The notes under the pieces are model-generated. The model saw only the letters and a list, made by a program, of their open reading frames with translations. It did no database searches and was not told the DNA's origin. Position numbers and translations under genes: made by a program. DNA of 64,000 nucleotides from an uncultured Flavobacteriaceae bacterium (lineage in GTDB: Bacteria; Bacteroidota; Bacteroidia; Flavobacteriales; Flavobacteriaceae): positions 310,001 through 374,000 of the forward strand of contig CANLWB010000004.1 in the NCBI GenBank assembly GCA_947494695.1, given 5' to 3'. Shown in pieces: positions 1 to 7,550 of this stretch; the first letter of the stretch is position 1; each line of letters opens with the position of its first letter.

Positions 1-2
1 AC

Positions 3-950
3 CAATTGGTGAAAAAAGCCTGGGCTTTAATAGAAGAAGTTGAAGAGCTGGGAGGTATGACCAAAGCTATTGAAGCTGGTATTCCAAAACTGCGCATAGA
101 GGAAGCGGCTGCAAGAAAACAGGCTAGAATAGATAGTGGAGAAGATGTTATTGTTGGGGTTAATAAATACAGATTAGAGCAAGAAGATGAGCTTCATATT
201 TTAGAAGTAGATAATGAAGAGGTAAGAAGGCAACAATTAGAACGTTTAGCATCACTTAAAAAAGAAAGAGATGAGGTAGCGGTTAAAAAGGCTTTAGAAG
301 ATTTAACCAATCTAGCTAAACTTAAAATGGAAGATGATAATACCAATTTAAAGTTAGAGCAGAACCTGTTGGCATTAGCCGTAAAAGCAGCAAGGTTAAG
401 AGCCACTTTAGGAGAAATAAGTATGGCTTTAGAGAATGTTTTTGGACGTCATAAAGCTATGGTAAAATCGTTTTCGGGAGTGTATTCAAAAGAAATAAAA
501 GAAGATAAAAGCTTTAAAGAAGCTAGAAGGAAAGCAGATGTTTTTGCAGAACAAGATGGACGAAGACCAAGAATTATGATTGCAAAAATGGGGCAAGATG
601 GTCATGATCGAGGCGCAAAAGTAGTCGCAACGGGTTATGTAGATATTGGTTTTGATGTAGATATTGGTCCCTTGTTTCAAACCCCTAAAGAAGTCGCAAA
701 ACAAGCGGTAGAGAATGATGTGCACATTTTAGGCGTATCTTCGTTAGCTGCAGGTCATAAAACTTTGGTTCCAGGGGTTATAGAAGAATTAAAAACCTAT
801 GGTAGAGAAGATATCATGGTAATTGTAGGAGGCGTTATTCCAAAACAAGATTATCAGTTTTTATTTGATGCAGGGGCTGTGGCTGTTTTTGGTCCAGGAA
901 CCAAAATTAGTGACGCGGCTATTCAAATATTAGATATTTTAATTGATTAA
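3..950 (+). CDS. scpA: Methylmalonyl-CoA mutase large subunit, C-terminal part (5' end outside window)
   Basis: The frame is open from the first bases of the window, so this is the last ~315 residues of a longer protein and the TTG at position 6 is not its start. The C-terminal ~140 residues form a cobalamin-binding domain with the DxHxxG signature (GQDGHDRGAK, about 595-625). The segment before it matches the linker of the catalytic subunit (KKAWALIEEVEELGGMTKAI). The enzyme interconverts methylmalonyl-CoA and succinyl-CoA with adenosylcobalamin in propionate/succinate metabolism. The family is normally ~700 aa or more, so over half lies upstream. A broken copy of an earlier part of the same family is present at 7068-7298. 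Confidence 0.95.
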   Translation, partial: QLVKKAWALIEEVEELGGMTKAIEAGIPKLRIEEAAARKQARIDSGEDVIVGVNKYRLEQEDELHILEVDNEEVRRQQLERLASLKKERDEVAVKKALEDLTNLAKLKMEDDNTNLKLEQNLLALAVKAARLRATLGEISMALENVFGRHKAMVKSFSGVYSKEIKEDKSFKEARRKADVFAEQDGRRPRIMIAKMGQDGHDRGAKVVATGYVDIGFDVDIGPLFQTPKEVAKQAVENDVHILGVSSLAAGHKTLVPGVIEELKTYGREDIMVIVGGVIPKQDYQFLFDAGAVAVFGPGTKISDAAIQILDILID

Positions 951-967
951 GAGAATAAAAAATAGAT

Positions 968-2488
968 TTGAAGCAGATTATTAAATCCATACTTGGTAAA
1001 GATTCTAAAAAGATGAAACCCTCATCGTTAGAAGCGTATTTTGAAAAATTTCGAAATAACATTGTTGGCGGGAATCAGTATTTCGAATCACCATACGGAA
1101 CGCGAAGAATTATTTATGCAGATTGGACGGCTAGTGGACGATTGTACAGGCCTATTGAAGAAAAGCTGCTAAACCAAATAGGACCTTATGTGGCTAACAC
1201 ACATACGGAAACATCAATAACAGGGTCTTCAATGACTTTGGCTTATCATGATGCGAGAGCAATTATTAAAAAACATGTTAATGCTTCTCAGGATGATGTG
1301 TTAATTACTGTAGGTACAGGAATGACAGGGGCAATTAATAAATTTCAGCGTATTTTAGGGTTGAAACTCAATGAAAATTTAAAAGAAAACACTACCATAC
1401 CTGAAGAAAAAAGACCTATAATTTTTGTGTCTCATATGGAGCACCATTCTAACCAGACGTCATGGTTAGAAACCATTGCAAATGTGGAGGTTATTCCTTT
1501 TAATAAAGAAGGATTACCTTGTTTAAATGGGTTAAAAAAGCTTATAGATAAATATAAAGATAACCCCATAAAAATAGCAGCGGTAACAGGTTGTTCTAAT
1601 GTAACAGGTATAAGAACAAATTATCATGAAATTGCAAAAATAATGCACAAAAATAATGGGTTGTGCTTTGTAGATTTTGCATGTTCTGCGCCTTATGTGC
1701 ATATTAATATGCACCCCGAAAGGAAAGATGAATATTTAGATGCCATTACATTTTCGCCTCATAAATTTTTAGGAGGTCCAGGAGCATCCGGCGTATTAAT
1801 TTTCAATAAAAAATTATATAAAAATCTGGTGCCAGATAATCCAGGAGGGGGTACAGTGAAATATACTAATCCTTGGGGAGATCATGACTATATTGATGAT
1901 ATTGAAACTCGTGAAGATGGAGGCACTCCTGGCTTTTTACAAGCAATTAAAATAGCGTTGTCTATAAGGTTGAAAGAAGAAATGGGGGTTCAAAATATAC
2001 TAGATAGAGAGCATGAACTTAATGCTATTGTTTTTGAAAGGTTGTCTAAGATTAAAGAACTTAAGATTTTAGCACCAGATAACAAGGATAGGTTAGGTGT
2101 TTTTTCATTTTATATTGAAGACGTGCATTACAATCTTATTGTAAAACTTTTGAATGATAAATTTGGTGTACAGACTAGAGGAGGTTGTTCTTGTGCTGGA
2201 ACTTATGGGCATTATTTATTGAATGTAGATGAGTCTACTTCAAAATCAATTGAACAAAAAATATTAGATGGTTGTTTAATAGAAAGACCTGGATGGATAC
2301 GTATGTCTATACACCCAACTATGACAAATAGTGATATTGAATTTATTTGCGATGCTATTACATCTGTTTCCGAAAATCATCAGGAATGGGGTAAAGATTA
2401 TCAGTATAATACTTCTAAAAATGAATTTGAACACAAAAGCAATTCAGCTATAGAAAAAGAGATCACTCGAAATTGGTTTCAGTTTTAA
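968..2488 (+). CDS. Class V aminotransferase / cysteine desulfurase-like PLP enzyme
   Basis: A 506-residue PLP-dependent enzyme of the class V (NifS/Csd-like) fold. Visible elements are the HMEHHSN segment in the cofactor domain, the Schiff-base lysine in SPHKFLGGPGASG (about residue 265), and a CSCAG motif near residue 410 in the position of the desulfurase cysteine loop. The product may be a cysteine desulfurase or another lyase; the true substrate is not readable from sequence. The first usable codon is TTG at 968, 17 bases after the mutase stop. An ATG at 1013 (residue 16) would also keep the whole catalytic domain and may be the real start. The gene converges with the dehydrogenase pseudogene at 2540. 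Confidence 0.85.
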   Translation: MKQIIKSILGKDSKKMKPSSLEAYFEKFRNNIVGGNQYFESPYGTRRIIYADWTASGRLYRPIEEKLLNQIGPYVANTHTETSITGSSMTLAYHDARAIIKKHVNASQDDVLITVGTGMTGAINKFQRILGLKLNENLKENTTIPEEKRPIIFVSHMEHHSNQTSWLETIANVEVIPFNKEGLPCLNGLKKLIDKYKDNPIKIAAVTGCSNVTGIRTNYHEIAKIMHKNNGLCFVDFACSAPYVHINMHPERKDEYLDAITFSPHKFLGGPGASGVLIFNKKLYKNLVPDNPGGGTVKYTNPWGDHDYIDDIETREDGGTPGFLQAIKIALSIRLKEEMGVQNILDREHELNAIVFERLSKIKELKILAPDNKDRLGVFSFYIEDVHYNLIVKLLNDKFGVQTRGGCSCAGTYGHYLLNVDESTSKSIEQKILDGCLIERPGWIRMSIHPTMTNSDIEFICDAITSVSENHQEWGKDYQYNTSKNEFEHKSNSAIEKEITRNWFQF

Positions 2489-2539
2489 AAATAGTATTCA
2501 ACATTTTTCAGAGTAATTATTAAAAAATGCCACGTATTA

Positions 2540-3504
2540 TTATTTGTTCACAACATTTATAGGATTCCCTTCCAAAAACGCTTTTAAATTTTCCTCGGTA
2601 GTTTGCATAAGTCTTTGCCTAGCTTCTTTTGGTGCCCAAGCAATGTGAGGGGTGATAATACAATTCTTTGCGCTGAACAACGGGTTGCTGTCTTTCATAG
2701 GCTCTTCCGAAATTACATCAATAGCAGCTCCAGCAAGTTTTTCCTCCTCTAGCGCTTTAGCTAAGTCTTTTTCATTCACTAAAGGTCCCCTTGATGTATT
2801 AATTAAAAATGCACTATTTTTCATTTTTTCAATGCTAGAACTATTTATAATACCTTTTGTTTCCTGAGTTAGTGGACTATGCAAACTAATAAAGTCTGAA
2901 TTTTGAAATAAATCATCTAACGCCACAAACTTTAAATCCTCATTTTCAAATTCAGAATAAGTGGTTCTATTGTACACTAATATTTTCATTCCAAAAGCTT
3001 GTGCTAATTTAGCCGTTGCTTTACCAATTTTTCCAAAACCTATTATACCTAAAGTTTTTTCGGCTAATTCAATTAAAGGGTAATTCCAAAATGAAAAATC
3101 TTTACTTTTTATCCATTCTCCTTGCTTAACAGCAGTATTATGAGCCCCAACATGGTGACATAATTCTAAAATTAGTGCCATAGTAAATTGCGCTACAGAT
3201 TTAGAACTGTAATCTGGTACATTTGTAACAGTAATGCCTTGCGCTTTAGCAGTTATAACGTCAACAATATTATAGCCCGTAGCTAATACACCAATATATT
3301 TCAATAAAGGTGCATGTTCCAGAACCTCTTTGTTTATGGGGGTTTTGTTAGTGAAAACAATATCGGCATTACCAATATTTTTAATGATGTCATCAGTACT
3401 GTTGCAGTTCTATCATAAACCATTACATCTCCAAGTTGTTGTAATCCATTCCAACTTAAATCACCTGGATTTAAAGTATGACCATCTAAAACTACTATCT
3501 TCAT
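2540..3504 (-). pseudogene. D-2-hydroxyacid dehydrogenase, frameshifted near its N-terminus
   Basis: The minus-strand frame 3304-2540 encodes 254 residues of a D-isomer 2-hydroxyacid dehydrogenase (glycerate/hydroxypyruvate reductase type). It has the NAD-binding GFGKIG motif, the NTSRG arginine, the DVISEEP glutamate and the TPHIAW histidine. The N-terminus lies in another frame starting at ATG 3504 (MKIVVLDGHTLNPGDLSWNG). The two frames join as ..YDRT / TDDIIKNIGNADIVFTNKT.. around 3396-3408. The span is 965 bases, so one base appears to be missing. With one base restored the protein would be ~321 aa, the usual family length. All catalytic residues survive downstream, so this is either a very young pseudogene or a sequence error. 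Confidence 0.82.
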
Positions 3505-3702
3505 ACTATTTTATTTTGATGATAAAGATAATGTTTAAGAAAGAACTAGAAATGTAAAAACGTATTCTAATCGGGTATAATTTTGAGCAAAAAAGGGATG
3601 GCGTTTAGCATCAATTTGAGTTTGGCTATATGTATATTTACCTAAACCATACAAAACAAAAAGAGTACTTTAAAAAGGAACGGTTATTTTACTAATTTTT
3701 TG

Positions 3703-3957
3703 TTATGTCAAAAAGGGAGAAATATTATTCCTGAAATTTTCTCCAATTGGGATTTCAATTTGACCAATTTCAATATCGTTTTTTGTGTAAGCAGTAATTT
3801 TATTCTTGTTAATAATATAAGAACGATGTATTCTTATAAACCGATGGTCTAGTTTTTCCTCGAAAGCCGAAATACTATGTTTAGTAATGTGGTTTTCTCC
3901 CTCCAAATGAATTTTAATATAATCTTTTAAGCTTTCAATATATAGAATGGGCTCCAG
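3703..3957 (-). pseudogene. LytTR DNA-binding domain fragment (response regulator remnant)
   Basis: The reading frame from about 3957 down to the stop at 3703 encodes the C-terminal ~84 residues of a LytTR-type response regulator: ILYIESLKDYIKIHL, then FEEKLDHRFIRIHRSYIINK and a normal C-terminus. The receiver domain and the start of the LytTR domain are absent. Upstream of ILYIES the frame runs directly into sequence that codes for an unrelated protein on the other strand, so the gene was truncated by a rearrangement. No plausible start codon serves the fragment. It is probably not functional. Confidence 0.75.
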
Positions 3958-4310
3958 CAGGACTTAATTTTAGTTATCAATCGAAAAATAATAAATGGAC
4001 GGGTCTTGCAAATTACGCAGGAAGTTCTACCAGCAGTATCTCGGGAGATCATAATTTTTACAATTTAAGTGTTTGGTACAATACCATAAATACGGCTTGG
4101 ACTGCTTCTATAAAAAAAGTAGAGAACAATTATATTACCGATGTTGGTTTTGTGCCCCGTTTGTATAACTACGATGCCGTTAATGAAAGCACCATTCGAG
4201 AAGGGTATACTCAGGCCAGTGGTCGTTTTAGTTTGACGAAATTTTATAAAGATTCTAAAACGATTGATAATCATAAGTACCTCAATGTATCTAAAAACAA
4301 AAGCCCTTAA
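3950..4310 (+). pseudogene. DUF5916-type outer-membrane protein fragment (C-terminal part)
   Basis: On the plus strand the frame from about 3950 to the TAA at 4308 reads EWAPAGLNFSYQSKNNKW, then GDHNFYNLSVWYN and a segment with TDVGFVPRLYNYDAVNE and IREGYTQ. I recognise this alternation and the GF-P-R motif from the beta-barrel part of DUF5916 proteins (large Bacteroidota proteins with an N-terminal CBM9-like domain). Only about 118 residues remain; both the N-terminal domain and the end of the barrel are missing, and there is no start codon. It abuts the LytTR fragment at ~3950. The family assignment is from memory of motif patterns. Confidence 0.55.
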
Positions 4311-4322
4311 AAAGAGGCTTTT
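4299..4322. terminator. Hairpin terminator candidate downstream of arsM
   Basis: Arms AAAAGCC (4299-4305) and GGCTTTT (4316-4322) enclose a 10-base loop. Read on the minus strand the hairpin is followed by a T-rich run, placing it ~80 bases after the arsM stop, as expected for its terminator. It overlaps the end of the DUF5916 fragment. Confidence 0.5.
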
Positions 4323-4402
4323 GAGTTGAATTCTGTGTGTTTTAGAGCCTTGTACAACGATTACAGGTGTTAGCTGCTGTACTTTATGCGAAACATTGTT
4401 AA

Positions 4403-5326
4403 TTAGCAACAACCCGTTCCTCCGCTCGATTCCGTTCCGCAACAACTTGTTTTTTCAGATGTCGTATTTTCTTCACTTCCACAACATCCACTATCAGTCG
4501 TTTCACAACAGCTACCTTCGTCCAATTTGTCCGCATATATTGTCACGCTATAAATTCCTGAACCTGATTGTTTAAATTTGTCCAATTCTTGTTGATTTAG
4601 GTATTTTAACAACAAGTCGTCTGGCAAGTCTATTTTTCGTTCTTTTTTAATTTGGATGTTCTTAAAACCCGCCAATTTTATAATTCCTAAATATTCGCCT
4701 TTTTCGCTTGCTCCTGAAACGCAACCTGAATATAGTTCTGCTACTTCCAAAATACCATTAGGAAGTGACCCAACATAAACAATGTCGGAAATACTGAAAT
4801 GTCCGCCAGTTTTTAAAGTTCTGAAAACTTCACTAAAAGCTTTTTCTTTATTAGGTACAAGGTTCATCACGCAGTTGCTTATGATAACATCTGCTACGGA
4901 ACTCGAAATATTCTGCATATCCTCAATTTCGCCTAATACAAATTCTACATTTTGATAACCTAATTTATGATTATTTTGTAAGGATTTTATAACCATTTCT
5001 GGTGTCATATCAATACCAATTACCTTTCCTGTTTCGCCTACAATTCTACGAGCAATAAATGCATCATTTCCTGCTCCTGAACCAAGGTCGATAACTGTGT
5101 CTCCTTTGTTAATATTTGCGATTTCCGTTGGAAGCCCACAACCTAAGGATAAGTCTGTGTCTTTTTCATAACCTTCTATATTTTTATAGTTTTCAGCCAT
5201 TGAAGTACTGAACTCGTCTGTTGTACAACATTCTGAATCTGTTGAACAGCAACCTACTTGAATATTACCTTTTGCAATGTTTCCATAGGATTTTTTGATT
5301 TCTTCTTTAATTGTTTCTGTTTTCAT
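4403..5326 (-). CDS. arsM: Arsenite S-adenosylmethionine methyltransferase
   Basis: The 307-residue cytosolic methyltransferase transfers methyl groups from SAM to As(III). The N-terminus carries a Cys-pair segment (QVGCCSTDSECCTTDE). The SAM-binding motif DLGSGAGNDAF follows near residue 77, then SNCVMNLVPNK, and the conserved cysteine in AELYSGCVSGA; these match the cysteines used for arsenic binding in ArsM. The last ~35 residues form an extra tail with repeated CC pairs (SCCETTDSGCCGSEE...SCCGTES..GCC), beyond the usual domain end, probably a thiol-rich metalloid-binding extension. The gene lies 11 bases downstream of the PIG-L remnant and downstream of a SigZ-like factor and a Cys-rich peptide on the same strand. 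Confidence 0.9.
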   Translation of the reverse strand: MKTETIKEEIKKSYGNIAKGNIQVGCCSTDSECCTTDEFSTSMAENYKNIEGYEKDTDLSLGCGLPTEIANINKGDTVIDLGSGAGNDAFIARRIVGETGKVIGIDMTPEMVIKSLQNNHKLGYQNVEFVLGEIEDMQNISSSVADVIISNCVMNLVPNKEKAFSEVFRTLKTGGHFSISDIVYVGSLPNGILEVAELYSGCVSGASEKGEYLGIIKLAGFKNIQIKKERKIDLPDDLLLKYLNQQELDKFKQSGSGIYSVTIYADKLDEGSCCETTDSGCCGSEENTTSEKTSCCGTESSGGTGCC

Positions 5327-5337
5327 TTTTTTGGAAT

Positions 5338-5766
5338 TTAATCGTTTATTAATTCGGTTATTGATGAAAGCATTTTTGGATGCGTTTCATTTTCTAATTC
5401 AAAGTATGTTTTATCTCCAATTCTGTCGATTATATTAGTGGTCTTTACCATTTCTTGATAGGTATCGTAACAAAGCAAGGCTTCTTTCATTTTTTTGATA
5501 TTGGCATTGTCCAATTTTTCGGTTACCATAACATCCTCTTTTTTCGTCCAAGTAACTCTTGGTATTCTTCCTTCAAAGAACATTGGAATTCCAGTATCTA
5601 TAACTGTGAAATATGCAAGACGTTTCCAAAATTGTAACGTACCTTTTTTATCGAAAAAAAGCCTTTTGATAATATGATGCAGGGGAATATGGTCGTGATG
5701 TCCGCTTCCTCCACCTGATCTAAATGATTCGTCATCAGGATGTGAAAAGATGTACACAATTTTCAT
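5338..5766 (-). pseudogene. PIG-L/LmbE-family deacetylase with an internal deletion
   Basis: The frame from ATG 5766 starts MKIVYIFSHPDDESF, the metal-binding AHPDDE motif of PIG-L N-acetylglucosaminyl deacetylases. It then passes through RSGGGSG straight to the HHDHIPLHH motif, which in intact members lies roughly 100 residues later. The C-terminal part looks normal (LKRLAYFT-type segment, CYDTYQEM, IGDKTYFE). At 142 aa it is about half the usual ~240. The deletion is in frame, so a shortened protein could be made, but most of the Rossmann-like core is gone. A longer reading of the same frame up to 5958 is only a shadow of the neighbouring Cys-rich gene. It precedes arsM by 11 bases. Confidence 0.7.
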
Positions 5767-5786
5767 ATTGTCTTTTGATTTGTTTA

Positions 5787-5821
5787 TATAAACACGCAAA
5801 ACAGTTAAAAAAGACGCAAAA
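5787..5821 (-). promoter_or_regulatory. Third, weaker copy of the SigZ-type promoter motif before PIG-L/arsM
   Basis: On the minus strand the -35-like element TTTTGCGTCTTTTTT is identical to the one before the Cys-rich gene, but the downstream element is only partly conserved (GCGTG followed by TTTATA instead of CTACGTCATA). It lies 20-55 bases upstream of the PIG-L start. Its role is inferred from similarity to the other two copies. Confidence 0.4.
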
Positions 5822-5845
5822 AAAAGCGAGCAGTAGGCTCGCTTT
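5814..5845 (-). terminator. Rho-independent terminator of the Cys-rich peptide gene
   Basis: A perfect 9-bp stem, AAAGCGAGC (5823-5831) and GCTCGCTTT (5837-5845), with a 5-base loop, is followed on the minus strand by a long T run. It starts a few bases after the stop codon at 5852. It overlaps the upstream end of the weak promoter motif for the next genes, which suggests arsM is a separate transcription unit. Confidence 0.85.
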
Positions 5846-5851
5846 AGAAAA

Positions 5852-6025
5852 TTAGTCACAACTTTTAGTGCAATAACTTTTCGTTTCCAAATCTGTCGGA
5901 CAACATTTTGTTTTATCGCAACATTCGGTTTTCGCTTTTTTGGTTGTTTTTTGGTCATTTATTCCCGCATATACTGCAAGTGAAGTACCAAAAGCAATCA
6001 AAGGAATGATTACAATTTTTTTCAT
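5852..6025 (-). CDS. Small exported Cys-rich peptide (57 aa)
   Basis: The ATG at 6025 opens a 57-residue frame: a hydrophobic signal segment (MKKIVIIPLIAFGTSLAVYA) followed by a charged, Cys-rich mature part with TECCDKTKCCPTD and SYCTKSCD. Six cysteines in ~37 mature residues suggest a periplasmic thiol or metalloid-binding role. It follows the sigZ-like gene by 75 bases, has its own promoter-like motif in that gap and its own terminator. Its place between an ECF sigma factor with a Cys-rich tail and ArsM with CC repeats supports a shared metalloid or thiol-stress role. No named family is recognised; function is inferred from context only. Confidence 0.75.
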   Translation of the reverse strand: MKKIVIIPLIAFGTSLAVYAGINDQKTTKKAKTECCDKTKCCPTDLETKSYCTKSCD

Positions 6026-6065
6026 AGTTGTTAGAATTTTTGGATTCGGGCAATAGTACCCTTAT

Positions 6066-6100
6066 GTATATGACGTAGAAATATAAAAAAGACGCAAAAT
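6066..6100 (-). promoter_or_regulatory. SigZ-type ECF promoter candidate before the Cys-rich gene
   Basis: Minus-strand elements TTTTGCGTC (6091-6099) and CTACGTCATA (6069-6078) are separated by 12 bases. The pair recurs before the sigma gene itself with a 13-base spacing. The CGTC core in the downstream element resembles ECF sigma -10 boxes. The motif ends about 40 bases before the Cys-rich gene start. Confidence 0.6.
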
Positions 6101-6648
6101 TAGGAACAACCACAATTCTTATCTTCTGTGTCCCTCAAGTTTCCATAACTGTCGCTTGGAAAATTGCAACAAGCTAATATGAGTTCTTTCAATTTTTCTT
6201 TGCCTCTCTGAACTCTTGATTTTGCACCTGAATAGGAAATATTAAGCTGTTCCGCCAAATCTTTTTGACTAATATTTTCAAATTCTGATTTGGTCAAAGC
6301 GACTTGGTATTTATCTGGAAGTTGTTTGATAAAAGGTTTAATACAACAATCTGCAATAGTAGTGTTCAAGGATTCGGTTTCCTCTTCAGAAATAAGTGTG
6401 TAATCGCTTTCAATGCTATTTTTTACGTCAGGTTTTCTAAAATGGTCGATTGTCGTGTTTCGTGCTATACCATAAATATATTGATGTACACTTTTAGCTT
6501 GTGCAATTTTGTCAGCATTATTTATTATTTTAAGAAATACGTCCTGTAAAATGTCATTGGCTATATTTTCGTCCTTTACTTTTTTTAGGATGAAGTTTTT
6601 TAATTCTTTATGGAAATCGTTCCAAATGTTTTCTATTATGTCGTTCAT
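6100..6648 (-). CDS. sigZ: ECF-type RNA polymerase sigma factor, SigZ-like
   Basis: A 182-residue sigma-70 family protein starting at ATG 6648 (a TTG at 6660 would add four residues). Region 2 is visible as NDILQDVFLKIINNADKI and SVHQYIYGIARNTTIDHFRK. Region 4 is visible as LPDKYQVALTKSEFENISQK followed by the helix-turn-helix SYSGAKSRVQRGKEKL. Between them lies a Cys pair (ADCCIKPF), and the C-terminus is also Cys-rich (ACCNFPSD.., ending NCGCS), typical of the SigZ group. No anti-sigma gene is adjacent, so the cysteines may sense metals or thiol state directly; this is inference. A matching promoter motif upstream suggests autoregulation, and the same motif precedes the next gene. Confidence 0.85.
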   Translation of the reverse strand: MNDIIENIWNDFHKELKNFILKKVKDENIANDILQDVFLKIINNADKIAQAKSVHQYIYGIARNTTIDHFRKPDVKNSIESDYTLISEEETESLNTTIADCCIKPFIKQLPDKYQVALTKSEFENISQKDLAEQLNISYSGAKSRVQRGKEKLKELILACCNFPSDSYGNLRDTEDKNCGCS

Positions 6649-6675
6649 TAAATTAGTCAATTTTGTTCCTTTCTT

Positions 6676-6712
6676 ATACTATGACGTAGAAAAGTTTAAA
6701 AGGACGCAAAAT
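6676..6712 (-). promoter_or_regulatory. SigZ-type ECF promoter candidate before its own gene
   Basis: Minus-strand elements TTTTGCGTC (6703-6711) and CTACGTCATA (6680-6689), 13 bases apart, repeat the pair found at 6069-6099. The motif lies ~30 bases upstream of the sigma start, consistent with autoregulation. Confidence 0.6.
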
Positions 6713-7067
6713 GTTTTTTCAGCATGTTCGTAAAGAGACATGGTTTACACAAGTTAAAGGTTAAAGTTTACACTAAATTAATTTCTAACCCTGTAGATTG
6801 TTGTTTATTTCTAAGATATTTTTCATCAAAGAAACGTAGGATAGGTGATAGGTACTTTTGTTTTGGTTTATTACTTAGCTAAATATAAATATTTTGTTTT
6901 TATCTTTATTTGTATAAATGCCAAATTTTATATTTAGCGGACTTTATTAATATTCACGAACCTTCTGATTTAGCATAAATGGTCTATGTTTTCTTATGGG
7001 GGTAACCGACAAGTCGGTTCCATCACTGAAATTTTGTACCGCGTTTATCCTTTTTTTGGGGATTGGT
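6713..7067. other. Gene-free spacer
   Basis: AT-rich sequence between the sigma promoter and the mutase remnant. Apart from a perfect short palindrome at 7004-7019 I see no gene, RNA or repeat in it. The last ~100 bases may be eroded coding sequence, but I could not recognise a family. Confidence 0.5.
7004..7019. repeat. Perfect short palindrome
   Basis: AACCGAC and GTCGGTT arms (7 bp each) flank AA. There is no T run, so it is not a standard terminator; it could be a protein-binding site or chance. Confidence 0.4.
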
Positions 7068-7298
7068 ATGAATCATTTTATGAAAATAGTAAAAATGCGT
7101 GCCGCAAGAATGCTCTGGTCAAAATAGGTAAAACAATTCAATCCTAAAAACCCAAAATCACTTGCATTAAGAACCCATTGTCAAACCAGTGGATGGAGTT
7201 TAACAGAACAAGATCCATTTAATAATGTAGCAAGAACGGTTATTGAAGCCACAGCCTCTGTTTTTGGAGGTGCACAGAATTTGCACACAAATGCTTAA
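7068..7298 (+). pseudogene. Methylmalonyl-CoA mutase fragment, frameshifted
   Basis: Two plus-strand frames together spell a central piece of the mutase catalytic subunit: MNHFMKIVKMRAARMLWSKI, then after a one-base shift near 7125-7130 [39 protein letters not shown] and a segment ending [11 protein letters not shown] before a stop. These are family signatures around the substrate pocket ([20 protein letters not shown]). Both ends are missing. In the intact protein this piece lies just upstream of the region encoded at 3-950, so it is a displaced or duplicated piece of the same family about 6 kb downstream on the same strand. It is non-functional. Confidence 0.85.
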
Positions 7299-7550
7299 AA
7301 ATATGAATAGCTAGAATTATTAATATATCTACGTATGACAATAAAAAATGAGGTATAGGGAGATTAAATTAAAATTTATAAATACAAATAAGTCATTCAG
7401 CAATGGAGTAGTGTCGTACTTATAAATATTTTGATATAAAAAAAATGATTGTATACATTCGTCAGCTAGGTGAATATCGTGTTAAAACATTGTATCTACT
7501 GCAGGTATTGAATATAATAAATCTTAACGACTATAATTTATAACATTGAA

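Noticed and set aside
4065-4445. 126-residue minus-strand frame between arsM and the LytTR fragment
   Set aside because: It is the antisense of the DUF5916-like fragment and of the arsM end; the plus-strand reading gives recognisable family motifs.
5767-5958. N-terminal extension of the PIG-L frame (64 residues)
   Set aside because: This stretch is the Cys-rich peptide gene and its terminator read out of frame; the PIG-L motif starts exactly at the ATG at 5766.
6304-6733. Two overlapping plus-strand frames opposite the sigma gene
   Set aside because: Antisense shadows of the sigZ-like coding region.
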